Source of the DNA: [Mycobacterium] fortunisiensis | GTDB taxonomy: Bacteria; Actinomycetota; Actinomycetes; Mycobacteriales; Mycobacteriaceae | Assembly: GCF_019050325.1 (NCBI RefSeq) | Contig: NZ_VOMB01000006.1 | Coordinates: 194,470 to 258,469, forward strand | DNA length: 64,000 nt | Direction of reading: 5' to 3' | Shown here: positions 54,236 through 63,277 of the stretch, one piece after another | Layout of the letters: each line of letters begins with the position of its first letter | How positions within the stretch are numbered: the first letter of the stretch is position 1 | Program-made: the position numbers and the translations under genes | The notes under the pieces: generated by a model | What the model was told of the DNA's origin: nothing | Databases searched by the model: none | What the model saw: only the letters and a program-made list of their open reading frames with translations

Positions 54236-55897
54236 ATGCCCCATGTGATCACCCAGTCGTGTTGCAGCGACGGGTCCTGTGTCTACGCGTGCCCGGTCAA
54301 CTGCATCCATCCCTCACCGGATGAGCCGGGCTTCGCCACGGCCGAGATGCTCTACATCGACCCCGACGCGTGTGTGGACTGCGGTGCGTGCGTGAGTGCG
54401 TGCCCGGTCGGCGCGATCGCGGCCGATACCAAGCTGACGGACAAACAGCTGCCGTTCATCGAGTTGAACGCCGCCTTCTACCCGAAGCGGGAAGGCAAGC
54501 TGCCGCCGACGTCCAAGCTGGCCCCGGTGATCGCGGCACCCAAGGTGGCGACCCGGTCCGGCGGCCCGTTGACGGTGGCGATCGTGGGTTCCGGCCCGGC
54601 GGCGATGTACGCCGCCGACGAGCTGCTGACACAGCGCGGGGTGCGCGTCAACGTGTTCGAGAAATTGCCGACGCCCTACGGGCTGGTGCGGGCCGGGGTC
54701 GCCCCCGACCACCAGAGCACCAAGCGCGTGACGCGGTTGTTCGACACGATCGCCAAGCAGGCGGGTTTCAGATTCTTCCTCAATGTCGAGGTGGGCAAGC
54801 ATCTTTCGCATGCCGACCTGCTGGAGCATCACCACGCGGTGCTGTACGCGGTGGGGGCACCCAACGACCGGCGTCTGGACATCGAGGGGATGGGCCTGCC
54901 CGGCACCGGGACCGCCACCGAGATGGTGGCCTGGATCAACGGGCACCCCGAGTTTACCGACCTGCCGGTGGACCTGAGCCACGAGCGGGTCGTCATCGTG
55001 GGCAACGGCAACGTCGCCTTCGACGTGGCCCGGGTGCTGACCACCGATCCGGATGCGTTGGCCCGCACCGACATTTCCGATCATGCCTTGGCGGCGCTGC
55101 GCTCGTCGAGGGTGTCCGAGGTGGTGGTCGCGGCCCGCCGCGGCCCGGCCCAGTCGGCCTTCACCTTGCCCGAGCTGATCGGTCTGACCGCCAACTGTGA
55201 CGTCGTGCTCTCCGAAGCGGACCACGCCCTGGTGATCGCGGATCTCGCCGCTGAGACGGACCCGTTGACCCGCAACAAGCTGGAGATCCTGGCCAAGCTC
55301 GGTGATGCTGCTGCGCCGCTGCGCCGGCCGCGGATCCGGCTGGCCTACCGGCTCACCCCGCAGCGGGTGCTCGGCGACGACCGCGTCACCGGTCTCGAGT
55401 TCGGGGTGACCGGAACCGATGAGGTGCACACCCTCGACGCCGGTCTCGTGCTGACCTCGATCGGCTACCGCGGCAAGGCAATTGCCGATCTTCCGTTCGA
55501 TGACGACGCCGCCGTCGTGCCCAACGATGGCGGGCGGGTGCGCGGCGCCTCCGGCGCGTATGTGGCCGGCTGGATCAAGCGCGGGCCCACCGGCTTCATC
55601 GGCACCAACAAGTCGTGTGCGGCGCAGACCGTGCACCGGTTGGTCGACGACTACAACGCCGGCGTGCTGAGCGCTCCGGTGCACAAGCACGCCGCGTTGG
55701 ACAAGCTGGTGCACAGCCGCCAGCCCGCCGTGGTCGACGCCGCCGGCTGGCACGCGATCGATGCCGCCGAGATCGCCCGTGGCGGCGAGGACCGGCCGCG
55801 GGACAAGTTCACCTCGGTGGCCGACATGCTGGCCGTCGCGGCGACCGCACCGAAACCGACGGTGCGGCAGCGGGTTCTGGCCGGGTTGCGCGGCTAA
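54236..55897 (+). CDS. fprB: FprB-type ferredoxin/ferredoxin-NADP reductase
   Basis: 553 residues. The N-terminal 7Fe-type ferredoxin has two cluster motifs (CCSDGSCVYACPVNCIHP and CVDCGACVSACPVGAI). From about residue 110 a reductase follows with FAD (VAIVGSGPAAMYAADELL) and NADPH (VVIVGNGNVAFDVARVL) motifs. It carries electrons between NADPH and Fe-S partners such as cytochromes P450 or the adjacent diiron protein. Rv0886 ortholog. Confidence 0.93.
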   Translation: MPHVITQSCCSDGSCVYACPVNCIHPSPDEPGFATAEMLYIDPDACVDCGACVSACPVGAIAADTKLTDKQLPFIELNAAFYPKREGKLPPTSKLAPVIAAPKVATRSGGPLTVAIVGSGPAAMYAADELLTQRGVRVNVFEKLPTPYGLVRAGVAPDHQSTKRVTRLFDTIAKQAGFRFFLNVEVGKHLSHADLLEHHHAVLYAVGAPNDRRLDIEGMGLPGTGTATEMVAWINGHPEFTDLPVDLSHERVVIVGNGNVAFDVARVLTTDPDALARTDISDHALAALRSSRVSEVVVAARRGPAQSAFTLPELIGLTANCDVVLSEADHALVIADLAAETDPLTRNKLEILAKLGDAAAPLRRPRIRLAYRLTPQRVLGDDRVTGLEFGVTGTDEVHTLDAGLVLTSIGYRGKAIADLPFDDDAAVVPNDGGRVRGASGAYVAGWIKRGPTGFIGTNKSCAAQTVHRLVDDYNAGVLSAPVHKHAALDKLVHSRQPAVVDAAGWHAIDAAEIARGGEDRPRDKFTSVADMLAVAATAPKPTVRQRVLAGLRG

Positions 55898-55906
55898 AAG
55901 CCTCAC

Positions 55907-55969
55907 CGCCGAGACGACGGTTTGTGTCGGAATTTTGGCCAGATCGCGCCAAAAACCGCCGTCTCGGCG
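55907..55969. terminator. Two-step long hairpin between fprB and citA
   Basis: Outer arms of 17 bp (55907-55923 and 55953-55969, starting CGCCGAGACG, one mismatch) enclose an inner pair TTTTGGC/GCCAAAA around an 8-nt loop. It stands between convergent fprB and citA stops, so it is probably a bidirectional terminator or a dispersed repeat; there is no T tract. Confidence 0.75.
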
Positions 55970-55975
55970 CAGGAA

Positions 55976-57082
55976 TCAACTACCCCAGCCGGGCACCGAC
56001 TCCACGCTGCGCGGCTCGGGGCCGACGTAGATCGCCGCCGGGCGTACCAGCTTGCCCAGCCGCTTCTGCTCCATGATGTGCGCACACCAGCCCGCGGTCC
56101 GGCCGCAGGTGAACATCGCGGGCATCATCGAGGCCGGCACCTGGGCGAAGTCCAGGATCACCGCGGCCCAGAACTCGACGTTGGTTTCGATGGCCCGGTC
56201 CGGCCGGCGCTCGCGGAGCTCGGCGAGCGCGGCCTGTTCCAGTGCGGCGGCCACCTCGAAACGGGGCGCCTCAAGGCGTTTGGCGGTGGCCCGCAGTACC
56301 CGGGCCCGCGGATCCTCGGCGCGGTAGACCCGGTGCCCGAAGCCCATCAGCTTGTCGCCGCGATCCAGGATGGCCTTGACCACCGCGCGGGCGTCGCCGG
56401 ACTTCTCGACCTCCTCGATCATCGGCAGCACCCGGGCCGGGGCGCCGCCGTGCAGCGGCCCGCTCATCGCACCCACCGCGCCCGACAGCGCGGCGGCCAC
56501 GTCGGCGCCGGTCGAGGCGATCACCCGGGCGGTGAACGTCGAGGCGTTCATTCCGTGTTCGGCGGCGGTCACCCAGTACGCATCGATCGCCTCGACGTGT
56601 CTGGGATCCGGGTCGCCCTGCCAGCGGGTCATGAAACGTGCTGTGACGGTGTCGCATTCGTCGATCCTGCGTTGCGAGACCGCGGGCTGGTAGATGCCCC
56701 GGGCGGACTGCGCGACGTAGGACAGTGCCATCACCGAGGCCCTCGCCAACTGGTCGCGGGCGGTGGCGTCCTCGATGTCGAGCAGCGGCGCGTAGCCCCA
56801 GATCGGGGCCAGCATGGCCAGTCCGGCCTGCACGTCGACGCGGACGTCGCCACTGTGGATGGGCAACGGGAACGGTTCGGCCGGGGACAGGCCGGTGCCG
56901 AAGCCGCCGTCGACCAACAGGCCCCACACATCGCCGAAGGTGACCCGGCGGTCCACCAGTTCCTCGATGTCCACGCCCCGGTAGCGCAGCGCGCCGCCGT
57001 CCTTGTCCGGTTCGGCGATCTCGGTGGTGAAGGCTACGACGCCTTCCAGGCCGGCTACGAAGTCATCCGGTACGGCGGGCAT
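55976..57082 (-). CDS. citA: Citrate synthase CitA (second isoform)
   Basis: 368 residues. Citrate-synthase motifs: [34 protein letters not shown] is a family start; active-site segments [11 protein letters not shown] (His), [18 protein letters not shown] (His) and [14 protein letters not shown] (Asp/Glu region). It condenses acetyl-CoA and oxaloacetate (or propionyl-CoA in methylcitrate isoforms). Rv0889c ortholog; a second citrate synthase lies 3 kb away. Confidence 0.92.
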   Translation of the reverse strand: MPAVPDDFVAGLEGVVAFTTEIAEPDKDGGALRYRGVDIEELVDRRVTFGDVWGLLVDGGFGTGLSPAEPFPLPIHSGDVRVDVQAGLAMLAPIWGYAPLLDIEDATARDQLARASVMALSYVAQSARGIYQPAVSQRRIDECDTVTARFMTRWQGDPDPRHVEAIDAYWVTAAEHGMNASTFTARVIASTGADVAAALSGAVGAMSGPLHGGAPARVLPMIEEVEKSGDARAVVKAILDRGDKLMGFGHRVYRAEDPRARVLRATAKRLEAPRFEVAAALEQAALAELRERRPDRAIETNVEFWAAVILDFAQVPASMMPAMFTCGRTAGWCAHIMEQKRLGKLVRPAAIYVGPEPRSVESVPGWGS

Positions 57083-57110
57083 GGCCAGATTGTTGCACCA
57101 TGCTCAGGGG

Positions 57111-57116
57111 TAGCGT
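57111..57116 (+). promoter_or_regulatory. -10 box TAGCGT for leaderless pdxH mRNA
   Basis: TAGCGT ends 7 nt before GTG 57124. The citA and pdxH starts are divergent with 41 bp between them. Confidence 0.45.
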
Positions 57117-57123
57117 TAGCGCG

Positions 57124-57813
57124 GTGGCAATACCCCCTGGACAGACCCCTGAACACGAAGACCACGACCTGGCTGTGATGCGCGTGGACTACGTGGAAAA
57201 GGACGGGTGCGGCGACCTGGACGTCGACTGGCTCGGTGCCGATCCCGCGGCCGGCTGGCTGACCCTGATGCGCACCTGGCTGGCCGACGCCTACCGGGCC
57301 GGGGTGGCCGAACCCAACGCCATGGTGGTGGGCACGACCGATCAGGTGGGAAGGCCGGTCACCCGAACGGTGTTGTGCAAGAGCATGGACGAGACCGGCA
57401 TCACGTTCTTCACCAACTATGACTCCGCCAAGGGGGAGCAGCTGGCCGCGAATCCCTACGCGGCGGCGACGTTCCCGTGGTATCAGCTGGGGCGGCAGGT
57501 ACATGTGCGCGGTCCGGTGACGAAGGTGAGCCGCGAGGTCACCGAGGATTACTGGTCCAAGCGCCCGCGCGGTTCGCAGCTGGGTGCGTGGGCCTCGCAG
57601 CAGTCCAGCCCGATCGCCTCGCGGGCGGCGCTGCTGGACCAACTGGCCGAGGTGACGGCGAGGTTCGCCGACCTCGAATCGGTTCCGGTGCCGCCGAACT
57701 GGGGTGGTTACCTGATCGCCGCCGAGACCGTGGAGTTCTGGCAGGGCCGGGAGAACCGGGTGCACAACCGGATTCGCGTGGTGGGCAAGCACGCGCAGCG
57801 CCTCCAGCCGTAG
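57124..57813 (+). CDS. pdxH: Pyridoxine/pyridoxamine 5'-phosphate oxidase PdxH
   Basis: 229 residues from GTG 57124 (ATG 57178 also in frame). FMN/PLP motifs: [58 protein letters not shown], and the C-terminal [17 protein letters not shown] (PLP-binding Arg-x-His). It oxidises PNP/PMP to pyridoxal phosphate, the cofactor of enzymes such as SerC and DapC. It shares one base with the MFS start. Confidence 0.93.
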   Translation: MAIPPGQTPEHEDHDLAVMRVDYVEKDGCGDLDVDWLGADPAAGWLTLMRTWLADAYRAGVAEPNAMVVGTTDQVGRPVTRTVLCKSMDETGITFFTNYDSAKGEQLAANPYAAATFPWYQLGRQVHVRGPVTKVSREVTEDYWSKRPRGSQLGAWASQQSSPIASRAALLDQLAEVTARFADLESVPVPPNWGGYLIAAETVEFWQGRENRVHNRIRVVGKHAQRLQP

Positions 57814-59108
57814 TGCGCACACTCTTCGCCGACACCACCCCGCTGCGCACGCCGGACTTCCGGCGCTTGTGGCTGGCCGGGATCCCCACGGTCATCGGCG
57901 CAAACCTGACCATCTTTGCGGTGCCGGTGCAGTTGTACGTGCTCACCGAGAACTCGGCGTATGTCGGGCTGTCCGGTCTGTTCGCGTTGGTTCCGCTGGT
58001 GGTGTTCGGTCTGTGGGGCGGAGCCTGGGCCGACGCGATGGATCGCCGGCTGCTGCTGATCATCGCGTCGATCGGGCTGGCCGGGGCCTCGGTCCTGCTG
58101 TGGCTGCAGGCCGCGCTGTCGCTGGACAACGTGTGGCTGGTGCTGTGTCTGCTCGGGGTACAGCAGGCGTTTTATGCGGTCAACAGCCCGACCCGGTCGG
58201 CGGCCATCCCGCGGATGCTGCCGGGCGAGCAGTTGCCCGCGGCGAACTCGCTGAACATGACCGTGACGCAGTTCGGTGCCATCGTGGGTCCGCTGCTGGC
58301 CGGATTCCTGTTGAACTGGGTGGATCTGTCGACGCTGTATCTGATCGACGCGGTGACCTGTCTGGCGCCGGTCTGGGCGACGTTCCGGCTCACGCCGATG
58401 CCGCCGTCGAGCACTGAGCAGGGGACGTCCCGCTGGGGCCTGGCCGCGGTGCTGGACGGTTTTCGCTATCTGGCCGGCAACCGGGTGGTGTTGATGTCGT
58501 TCGTCGTCGATCTGGTGGCGATGATCTTCGGGATGCCGCGGGCGTTGTTTCCCCAGATGGCGCACGAGAGCTTCGGCGGCCCGGTCGGGGGTGGCACCGC
58601 GATGGCGTTGTTGGCGGCGGCGATGTCGGCGGGCGCGGTGGCCGGTGGCGTGTTCTCGGGTTGGCTGCCGCGGATCCGGCGGCAGGGGCTGGCCGTGGTG
58701 CTGGCGATCGTCGTCTGGGGCGCGGCGATGGTCGGCTTCGGGCTGGCCGGCGGAATGGCGCACGGCACGGCCGGCACGGTGTTCTGGATCGCGTTGGTGT
58801 TCTTGGCGATTGGCGGTGCCGCCGACATGGTGTCGGCCGCGTTCCGGTCGACGATCTTGCAGCAGGCGGCCTCGGACGAGCTGCGCGGCCGGCTCCAGGG
58901 GGTGTTCACGGTCGTGGTGGCCGGTGGTCCGCGGTTGGCCGACACGTTGCACGGGGCGGCCGCGGCGGCGGTGGGTACGACGGTGGCTGCGGCCGGCGGA
59001 GGGGTGCTGGTGGTGGTCGGTGTGGTGTTTGCCGCGCTGGCGGTACCGGCTTTCGTCCGCTATCGGGTCGTCACTCGCGACGACGAGCCCGAGGGCGACC
59101 GGGTATGA
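57813..59108 (+). CDS. MFS transporter (EntS/MFS_3-type)
   Basis: 431 residues from GTG 57813, overlapping the pdxH stop by one base. About 12 helices: IPTVIGANLTIFAVPVQLYVLT, YVGLSGLFALVPLVVFGLWGGAWADAMDRR (motif A-like) and several Ala/Gly/Val segments to the C-terminus. A drug or siderophore exporter by family; the substrate is unknown. Likely co-transcribed with pdxH and followed by a TetR gene. Confidence 0.88.
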   Translation: MRTLFADTTPLRTPDFRRLWLAGIPTVIGANLTIFAVPVQLYVLTENSAYVGLSGLFALVPLVVFGLWGGAWADAMDRRLLLIIASIGLAGASVLLWLQAALSLDNVWLVLCLLGVQQAFYAVNSPTRSAAIPRMLPGEQLPAANSLNMTVTQFGAIVGPLLAGFLLNWVDLSTLYLIDAVTCLAPVWATFRLTPMPPSSTEQGTSRWGLAAVLDGFRYLAGNRVVLMSFVVDLVAMIFGMPRALFPQMAHESFGGPVGGGTAMALLAAAMSAGAVAGGVFSGWLPRIRRQGLAVVLAIVVWGAAMVGFGLAGGMAHGTAGTVFWIALVFLAIGGAADMVSAAFRSTILQQAASDELRGRLQGVFTVVVAGGPRLADTLHGAAAAAVGTTVAAAGGGVLVVVGVVFAALAVPAFVRYRVVTRDDEPEGDRV

Positions 59109-59132
59109 CCACTGGCAAATGGCGTCCGAGGG

Positions 59133-59849
59133 ATGAGTGTGGCCGAAACAGCCGAAACGTCCGCCGTGGGCGGGATAGCATCCGGTCTCGTGGCTGACGT
59201 GGCACGGCCGGCCGAACCCGGTTTGCGCGAGCGCAAGAAGCAACGTACCCGGGCGATGTTGATCGAGTCCGCGATCGATCTGTGTGACCGGCAGGGTTTC
59301 GAGCAGACCACGGTCGAGCAGATTGCCGCGGACGCCGACGTGTCTCCACGCACCTTCAGCCGTTACTTCGCCACCAAGGACGCGGTGGTGCTGGCGTTCA
59401 TCGACGAGGTCGCGGCGAGCGTCGCGGTCGAACTCGCCGGTCAGCCGGCGGGTATCGGCGACATCGAGGCATTGCACCGGGCCCACGTCCAGGCGTTCCG
59501 CAACACCAAGACCGCACCGCCCAATCAGCTCACCGACGAGCGGTTGTTGGCGGCGGCCCGCATCATCACGTCGTCGCCGGCCCTGCTGCAATCGGTGGCC
59601 GAGTTTCGCCCGGACGCGGTGAACGCGGCGTTGGCCCGGCGGATGGGGGTGCCCGGTGATGACCGCCGGCTCAAGCTGACGGCCATCGTCTGGGGTTCGA
59701 TCGTCATCACCGCCATCAGTGAGCTGGGATCTCAAGCCGAATGGAGCACCGTGACCGTCGACGACATCGTCGAGCGCATCGAGGCGACCTATACCGATTT
59801 CCTGGAGGTCGTCGCGGGTGTGCACCAGCCCGTCAGCCAGGTGCGTTAG
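59133..59849 (+). CDS. TetR family regulator
   Basis: 238 residues with an N-terminal extension of about 25 (low-complexity Ala/Ser/Val) before the HTH (ERKKQRTRAMLIESAIDLCDRQGFEQTTVEQIAADADVSPRTFSRYF). The C-terminal ligand domain matches the mycobacterial TetR group with FRNTKTAPPNQLTDERLLAAARIITSSPALLQ. A shorter start at 59190 (GTG, LVADVARPAEPG) is possible. It may control the upstream MFS gene. Confidence 0.88.
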   Translation: MSVAETAETSAVGGIASGLVADVARPAEPGLRERKKQRTRAMLIESAIDLCDRQGFEQTTVEQIAADADVSPRTFSRYFATKDAVVLAFIDEVAASVAVELAGQPAGIGDIEALHRAHVQAFRNTKTAPPNQLTDERLLAAARIITSSPALLQSVAEFRPDAVNAALARRMGVPGDDRRLKLTAIVWGSIVITAISELGSQAEWSTVTVDDIVERIEATYTDFLEVVAGVHQPVSQVR

Positions 59850-59949
59850 CCACCGGCGACGGAGGTCGGGCGGGATTCGGCGGGTCTGCGGCACCCCCCG
59901 CGGGCAGTGCGGATCGATTGCGACTACCTTTTGTAGAGCAGTTAGTCGG

Positions 59950-59971
59950 TTCCCAACGACTTCCCAACGAG
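59950..59971 (+). repeat. Short tandem repeat in gltA2 leader
   Basis: TTCCCAACGA occurs twice in direct tandem (one base between) 16-37 bp before the start of the citrate synthase gene. A possible protein site or slippage remnant; low confidence in function. Confidence 0.4.
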
Positions 59972-59986
59972 GATGAAGGGATTCCC

Positions 59987-61291
59987 GTGGCCGAAAACCC
60001 GTCGAGTGGGCAGGACCTTGCCACCCTTAAGTACCCCGGTGGCGAGATTGATCTCGATATCGTCCATGCCACCGAGGGCAGTGACGGCATCGCGCTCGGT
60101 CCGTTGCTGGCCAAGACCGGCTACACCACGTTTGATGGTGGCTTCGTCAACACCGCTTCCACCAAGTCCGCGATCACCTATATCGACGGTGATGCCGGCA
60201 TCCTGCGTTACCGGGGCATCCCGATCGAGCAGCTGGCCGAGAACTCGACGTTCATCGAGGTCAGCTACCTGTTGATCTACGGTGAGCTGCCGACGGCCGA
60301 GCAGCTGGAGAAGTTCACCACCCAGATCCAGCGGCACACCCTGCTGCACGAGGACCTGAAGCGGTTCTTCGACGGCTTCCCGCGCAACGCGCATCCGATG
60401 CCGGTGCTGTCCAGTGCGGTCAACGCGCTGAGCGCCTACTACCAGGATTCGCTGGATCCGCTGGACAACACCCAGGTCGAGCTGTCGACGATCCGGTTGC
60501 TGGCCAAGCTGCCGACGATCGCGGCGTATGCGTACAAGAAGTCCGAGGGGCAGCCGTTCCTGTACCCGGACAACTCGCTGACGCTGGTGGAGAACTTCCT
60601 GCGGATGACGTTCGGCTTCCCGGCCGAGCCGTATGAGGTGGATCCCGAGATCGTCCGCGCGCTGGACATGTTGTTGATCCTGCATGCCGATCACGAGCAG
60701 AACTGCTCGACGTCGACGGTGCGGCTGGTCGGTTCGTCGCAGGCCAACCTGTTCACGTCGATCTCCGGTGGCATCAACGCGCTGTGGGGTCCGCTGCACG
60801 GCGGCGCCAACCAGGCGGTGCTGGAGATGCTGGAGAAGATCCGCACCGGCGACGACGATGTGAAGACGTTCGTCAAGAAGGTCAAGAACCGCGAAGACGG
60901 TGTGAAGCTGATGGGCTTCGGTCACCGGGTGTACAAGAACTACGACCCGCGGGCGCGCATCGTCAAGGAGCAGGCCGACAAGATCCTGGGCAAGCTCGGT
61001 GGCGACGACGAGTTGCTCGACATCGCCAAGCAGCTCGAAGAGATCGCGTTGACCGACGACTTCTTCATCGAGCGCAAGCTGTACCCGAATGTCGATTACT
61101 ACACCGGCGTGATCTACCGGGCGATGGGCTTCCCGACCCGCATGTTCACCGTGCTGTTCGCGCTGGGCCGGTTGCCGGGCTGGATCGCGCACTGGCGGGA
61201 GATGCACTCGGAGCCCAACAAGATCGGGCGTCCGCGCCAGATCTACACCGGCTACACCGAGCGCGGCTACATCGACATCAACAAGCGCTGA
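59987..61291 (+). CDS. gltA: Citrate synthase GltA2 (main TCA isoform)
   Basis: 434 residues from GTG 59987, with AAGGG upstream. Full-length bacterial type II enzyme: [71 protein letters not shown] (His active site), [33 protein letters not shown] and [21 protein letters not shown]. It makes citrate at the TCA entry. Rv0896 ortholog. Ended by a strong terminator. Confidence 0.94.
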   Translation: MAENPSSGQDLATLKYPGGEIDLDIVHATEGSDGIALGPLLAKTGYTTFDGGFVNTASTKSAITYIDGDAGILRYRGIPIEQLAENSTFIEVSYLLIYGELPTAEQLEKFTTQIQRHTLLHEDLKRFFDGFPRNAHPMPVLSSAVNALSAYYQDSLDPLDNTQVELSTIRLLAKLPTIAAYAYKKSEGQPFLYPDNSLTLVENFLRMTFGFPAEPYEVDPEIVRALDMLLILHADHEQNCSTSTVRLVGSSQANLFTSISGGINALWGPLHGGANQAVLEMLEKIRTGDDDVKTFVKKVKNREDGVKLMGFGHRVYKNYDPRARIVKEQADKILGKLGGDDELLDIAKQLEEIALTDDFFIERKLYPNVDYYTGVIYRAMGFPTRMFTVLFALGRLPGWIAHWREMHSEPNKIGRPRQIYTGYTERGYIDINKR

Positions 61292-61304
61292 GTTTTCACT
61301 GACG

Positions 61305-61335
61305 AAAGCCCGGGGGCAGCGCGCTCCCGGGCTTT
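61305..61335 (+). terminator. Intrinsic terminator after gltA2
   Basis: Arms AAAGCCCGGG (61305-61314) and CCCGGGCTTT (61326-61335) pair perfectly around an 11-nt loop, 14 bp after the gltA2 stop. Confidence 0.92.
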
Positions 61336-61385
61336 TGCCATCCCTATCCCCGAGCGTCACGCTGGAGTGACGGCTTGCGTCAATG

Positions 61386-61407
61386 ACAGTTGTAGTTTCA
61401 CAATTGT
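61386..61407. promoter_or_regulatory. MarR-type operator over the MFS-MarR promoter
   Basis: Arms ACAGTTGT (61386-61393) and ACAATTGT (61400-61407) form a 7/8 inverted repeat with a 6-nt spacer, ending 3 bp before GTG 61411. Its size and place fit a MarR dimer; the downstream operon encodes one. Confidence 0.6.
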
Positions 61408-61410
61408 TGT

Positions 61411-62862
61411 GTGCATACAACCGTTGACCCGATCAGCCCTCGGCGCAAGGCGATCATCCTCGCTTCGTGTTGCCTGAGCCTGCTGATCGTGTCGATGGAC
61501 GCCACCATCGTCAACGTCGCATTGCCGAGTATCCGGACGGATCTGGGTGCCTCACCCTCGCAGCTGCAGTGGATCGTCGACGTCTACACGCTGGTGCTGG
61601 CCTCGCTGCTGTTGCTGTCCGGCGCGACGGGCGACCGGTTCGGGCGCAGGCGGACGTTCCAGCTGGGCCTGACGATCTTCGCGGTGGCCTCGCTGCTGTG
61701 CAGCCTCGCGCCCAACATCGAAACCCTCATCGCGGCCCGTTTCCTGCAGGCCATCGGGGGCTCGATGCTCAATCCGGTGGCCATGTCGATCATCACCCAG
61801 GTGTTCACCGGCCGGGTCGAGCGGGCCCGGGCCATCGGCGTGTGGGGCGGGGTGGTCGGCATCTCCATGGCGCTCGGCCCGATCGTGGGCGGGGCCCTGA
61901 TCGAGTACGTCGACTGGCGCGCGGTGTTCTGGATCAACCTGCCCATCTGTGCGCTGGCCGTGATGCTCACCGCGATCTTCGTCCCGGAATCCCGCTCGGC
62001 GACGATGCGTGACCTCGATCCGGTCGGCCAGGCCCTCGGCGTGGCGTTCCTGTTCGGCGTGGTCTTCGTCTTGATCGAGGGGCCGGGATTGGGCTGGACC
62101 GATCCGCGCACCCTGGCCGTCGCCGCGATCGCGTCGACGGCCCTGGTGGCGTTCCTGCGTTATGAATCCCGCCGCCGGGATCCGTTCATCGATCTGCGGT
62201 TCTTCCGCAGCGTGCCGTTCGCCTCGGCCACCCTGATCGCGGTCTGCGCGTTCGCTGCCTACGGGGCGTTCCTGTTCATGATGTCGCTGTACCTGCAGAC
62301 CGAGCGGGGATACTCGGCAATGCACACCGGCCTGCTCTACCTGCCGGTGGCCGCCGGCGCCCTGGTCTTCTCGCCACTGTCGGGCCGGCTGGTGGGGCGG
62401 TACGGCAGTCGGCCCTCGTTGCTGGTGTCGGGTGCGATGATCACCCTGGCCACCATCCTGTTGACCCGCCTGTCCGGTGACACCCCGGTCTGGCAGCTGC
62501 TGGTCCTGTTTGCGGTATTCGGTGTCGGCTTCTCGATGGTCAACGCGCCCATCACCAACACCGCCGTCAGCGGCATGCCGCTGGATCGGGCGGGCGCCGC
62601 CTCGGCGGTGGCCTCAACCAGCCGGCAGATCGGCGTGAGTATCGGTGTGGCCCTGTGTGGTTCGGTGGCCGGGACGGCATTGGCCGGCAGCGGCGTGGAT
62701 TTCGCCGCCGCTGCCCGCCCGTTGTGGTTCGTCTGTGCGGCATTCGGTTTGGCCATCGTCGCGCTCGGCATTCTCTCCACCACACCCTGGGCGTTGCGCT
62801 CGGCGCAGAAGCTGACCCCGTTGATCGGTGAGCATCACCCCCAGCAGGCGAGCCATGTCTGA
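61411..62862 (+). CDS. DHA2-family (EmrB/QacA) MFS drug transporter
   Basis: 483 residues from GTG 61411, 14-helix type. Motifs: [15 protein letters not shown] (motif D1), [30 protein letters not shown] (motif A) and [22 protein letters not shown] (motif C of antiporters). It exports drugs or cations with protons. The MarR gene overlaps its end, and the operator at 61386 suggests induction by a substrate. Confidence 0.92.
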   Translation: MHTTVDPISPRRKAIILASCCLSLLIVSMDATIVNVALPSIRTDLGASPSQLQWIVDVYTLVLASLLLLSGATGDRFGRRRTFQLGLTIFAVASLLCSLAPNIETLIAARFLQAIGGSMLNPVAMSIITQVFTGRVERARAIGVWGGVVGISMALGPIVGGALIEYVDWRAVFWINLPICALAVMLTAIFVPESRSATMRDLDPVGQALGVAFLFGVVFVLIEGPGLGWTDPRTLAVAAIASTALVAFLRYESRRRDPFIDLRFFRSVPFASATLIAVCAFAAYGAFLFMMSLYLQTERGYSAMHTGLLYLPVAAGALVFSPLSGRLVGRYGSRPSLLVSGAMITLATILLTRLSGDTPVWQLLVLFAVFGVGFSMVNAPITNTAVSGMPLDRAGAASAVASTSRQIGVSIGVALCGSVAGTALAGSGVDFAAAARPLWFVCAAFGLAIVALGILSTTPWALRSAQKLTPLIGEHHPQQASHV

Positions 62863-63277
62863 TCAGCGGCGGGCCGAGTTGGCCGACGAGGTGTGGCGGG
62901 CCTTGACCCGCTTGGTGTTCGACCACCGTGACGCGTGGAAACGCGCGGTGATCGAGGAGAGCGGGCTGCCATTCAGCCGGATCCGGATCCTGCGCCGGCT
63001 GGAGCGGGCCCCGTTGACGGTCAAGCAGGTGGCGCACGCCGCGACGGTCGACGCCCCGGCCGCCACGGTCGCGGTCAACGATCTCGAGGAGCGTGGGCTG
63101 GTCGTGCGTGAAGTCGATCCGGCCAACCGGCGCAGCAAGCTGGTGTCGCTCACGGCCGCCGGACACGCGCTGCTGGCACGTATCGATCAGGTCGACGACC
63201 CGGCGCCCGAGGTGCTGAGCGCGCTCAGCACCGCCGATCTCGAAACCCTGCGCGCCATCCTGTCCCGCGCCCGTTAG
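62855..63277 (+). CDS. MarR family regulator of the MFS transporter
   Basis: 140 residues from ATG 62855, overlapping the MFS stop by 8 bp. Winged-helix: SRIRILRRLERAPLTVKQVAHAATVDAPAATVAVNDLEERGLVVREVDPANRRSKLVSLTAAG, with D-x-x-N-R-R-S wing. It probably binds the 61386 palindrome and represses the operon. Confidence 0.9.
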   Translation: MSDQRRAELADEVWRALTRLVFDHRDAWKRAVIEESGLPFSRIRILRRLERAPLTVKQVAHAATVDAPAATVAVNDLEERGLVVREVDPANRRSKLVSLTAAGHALLARIDQVDDPAPEVLSALSTADLETLRAILSRAR

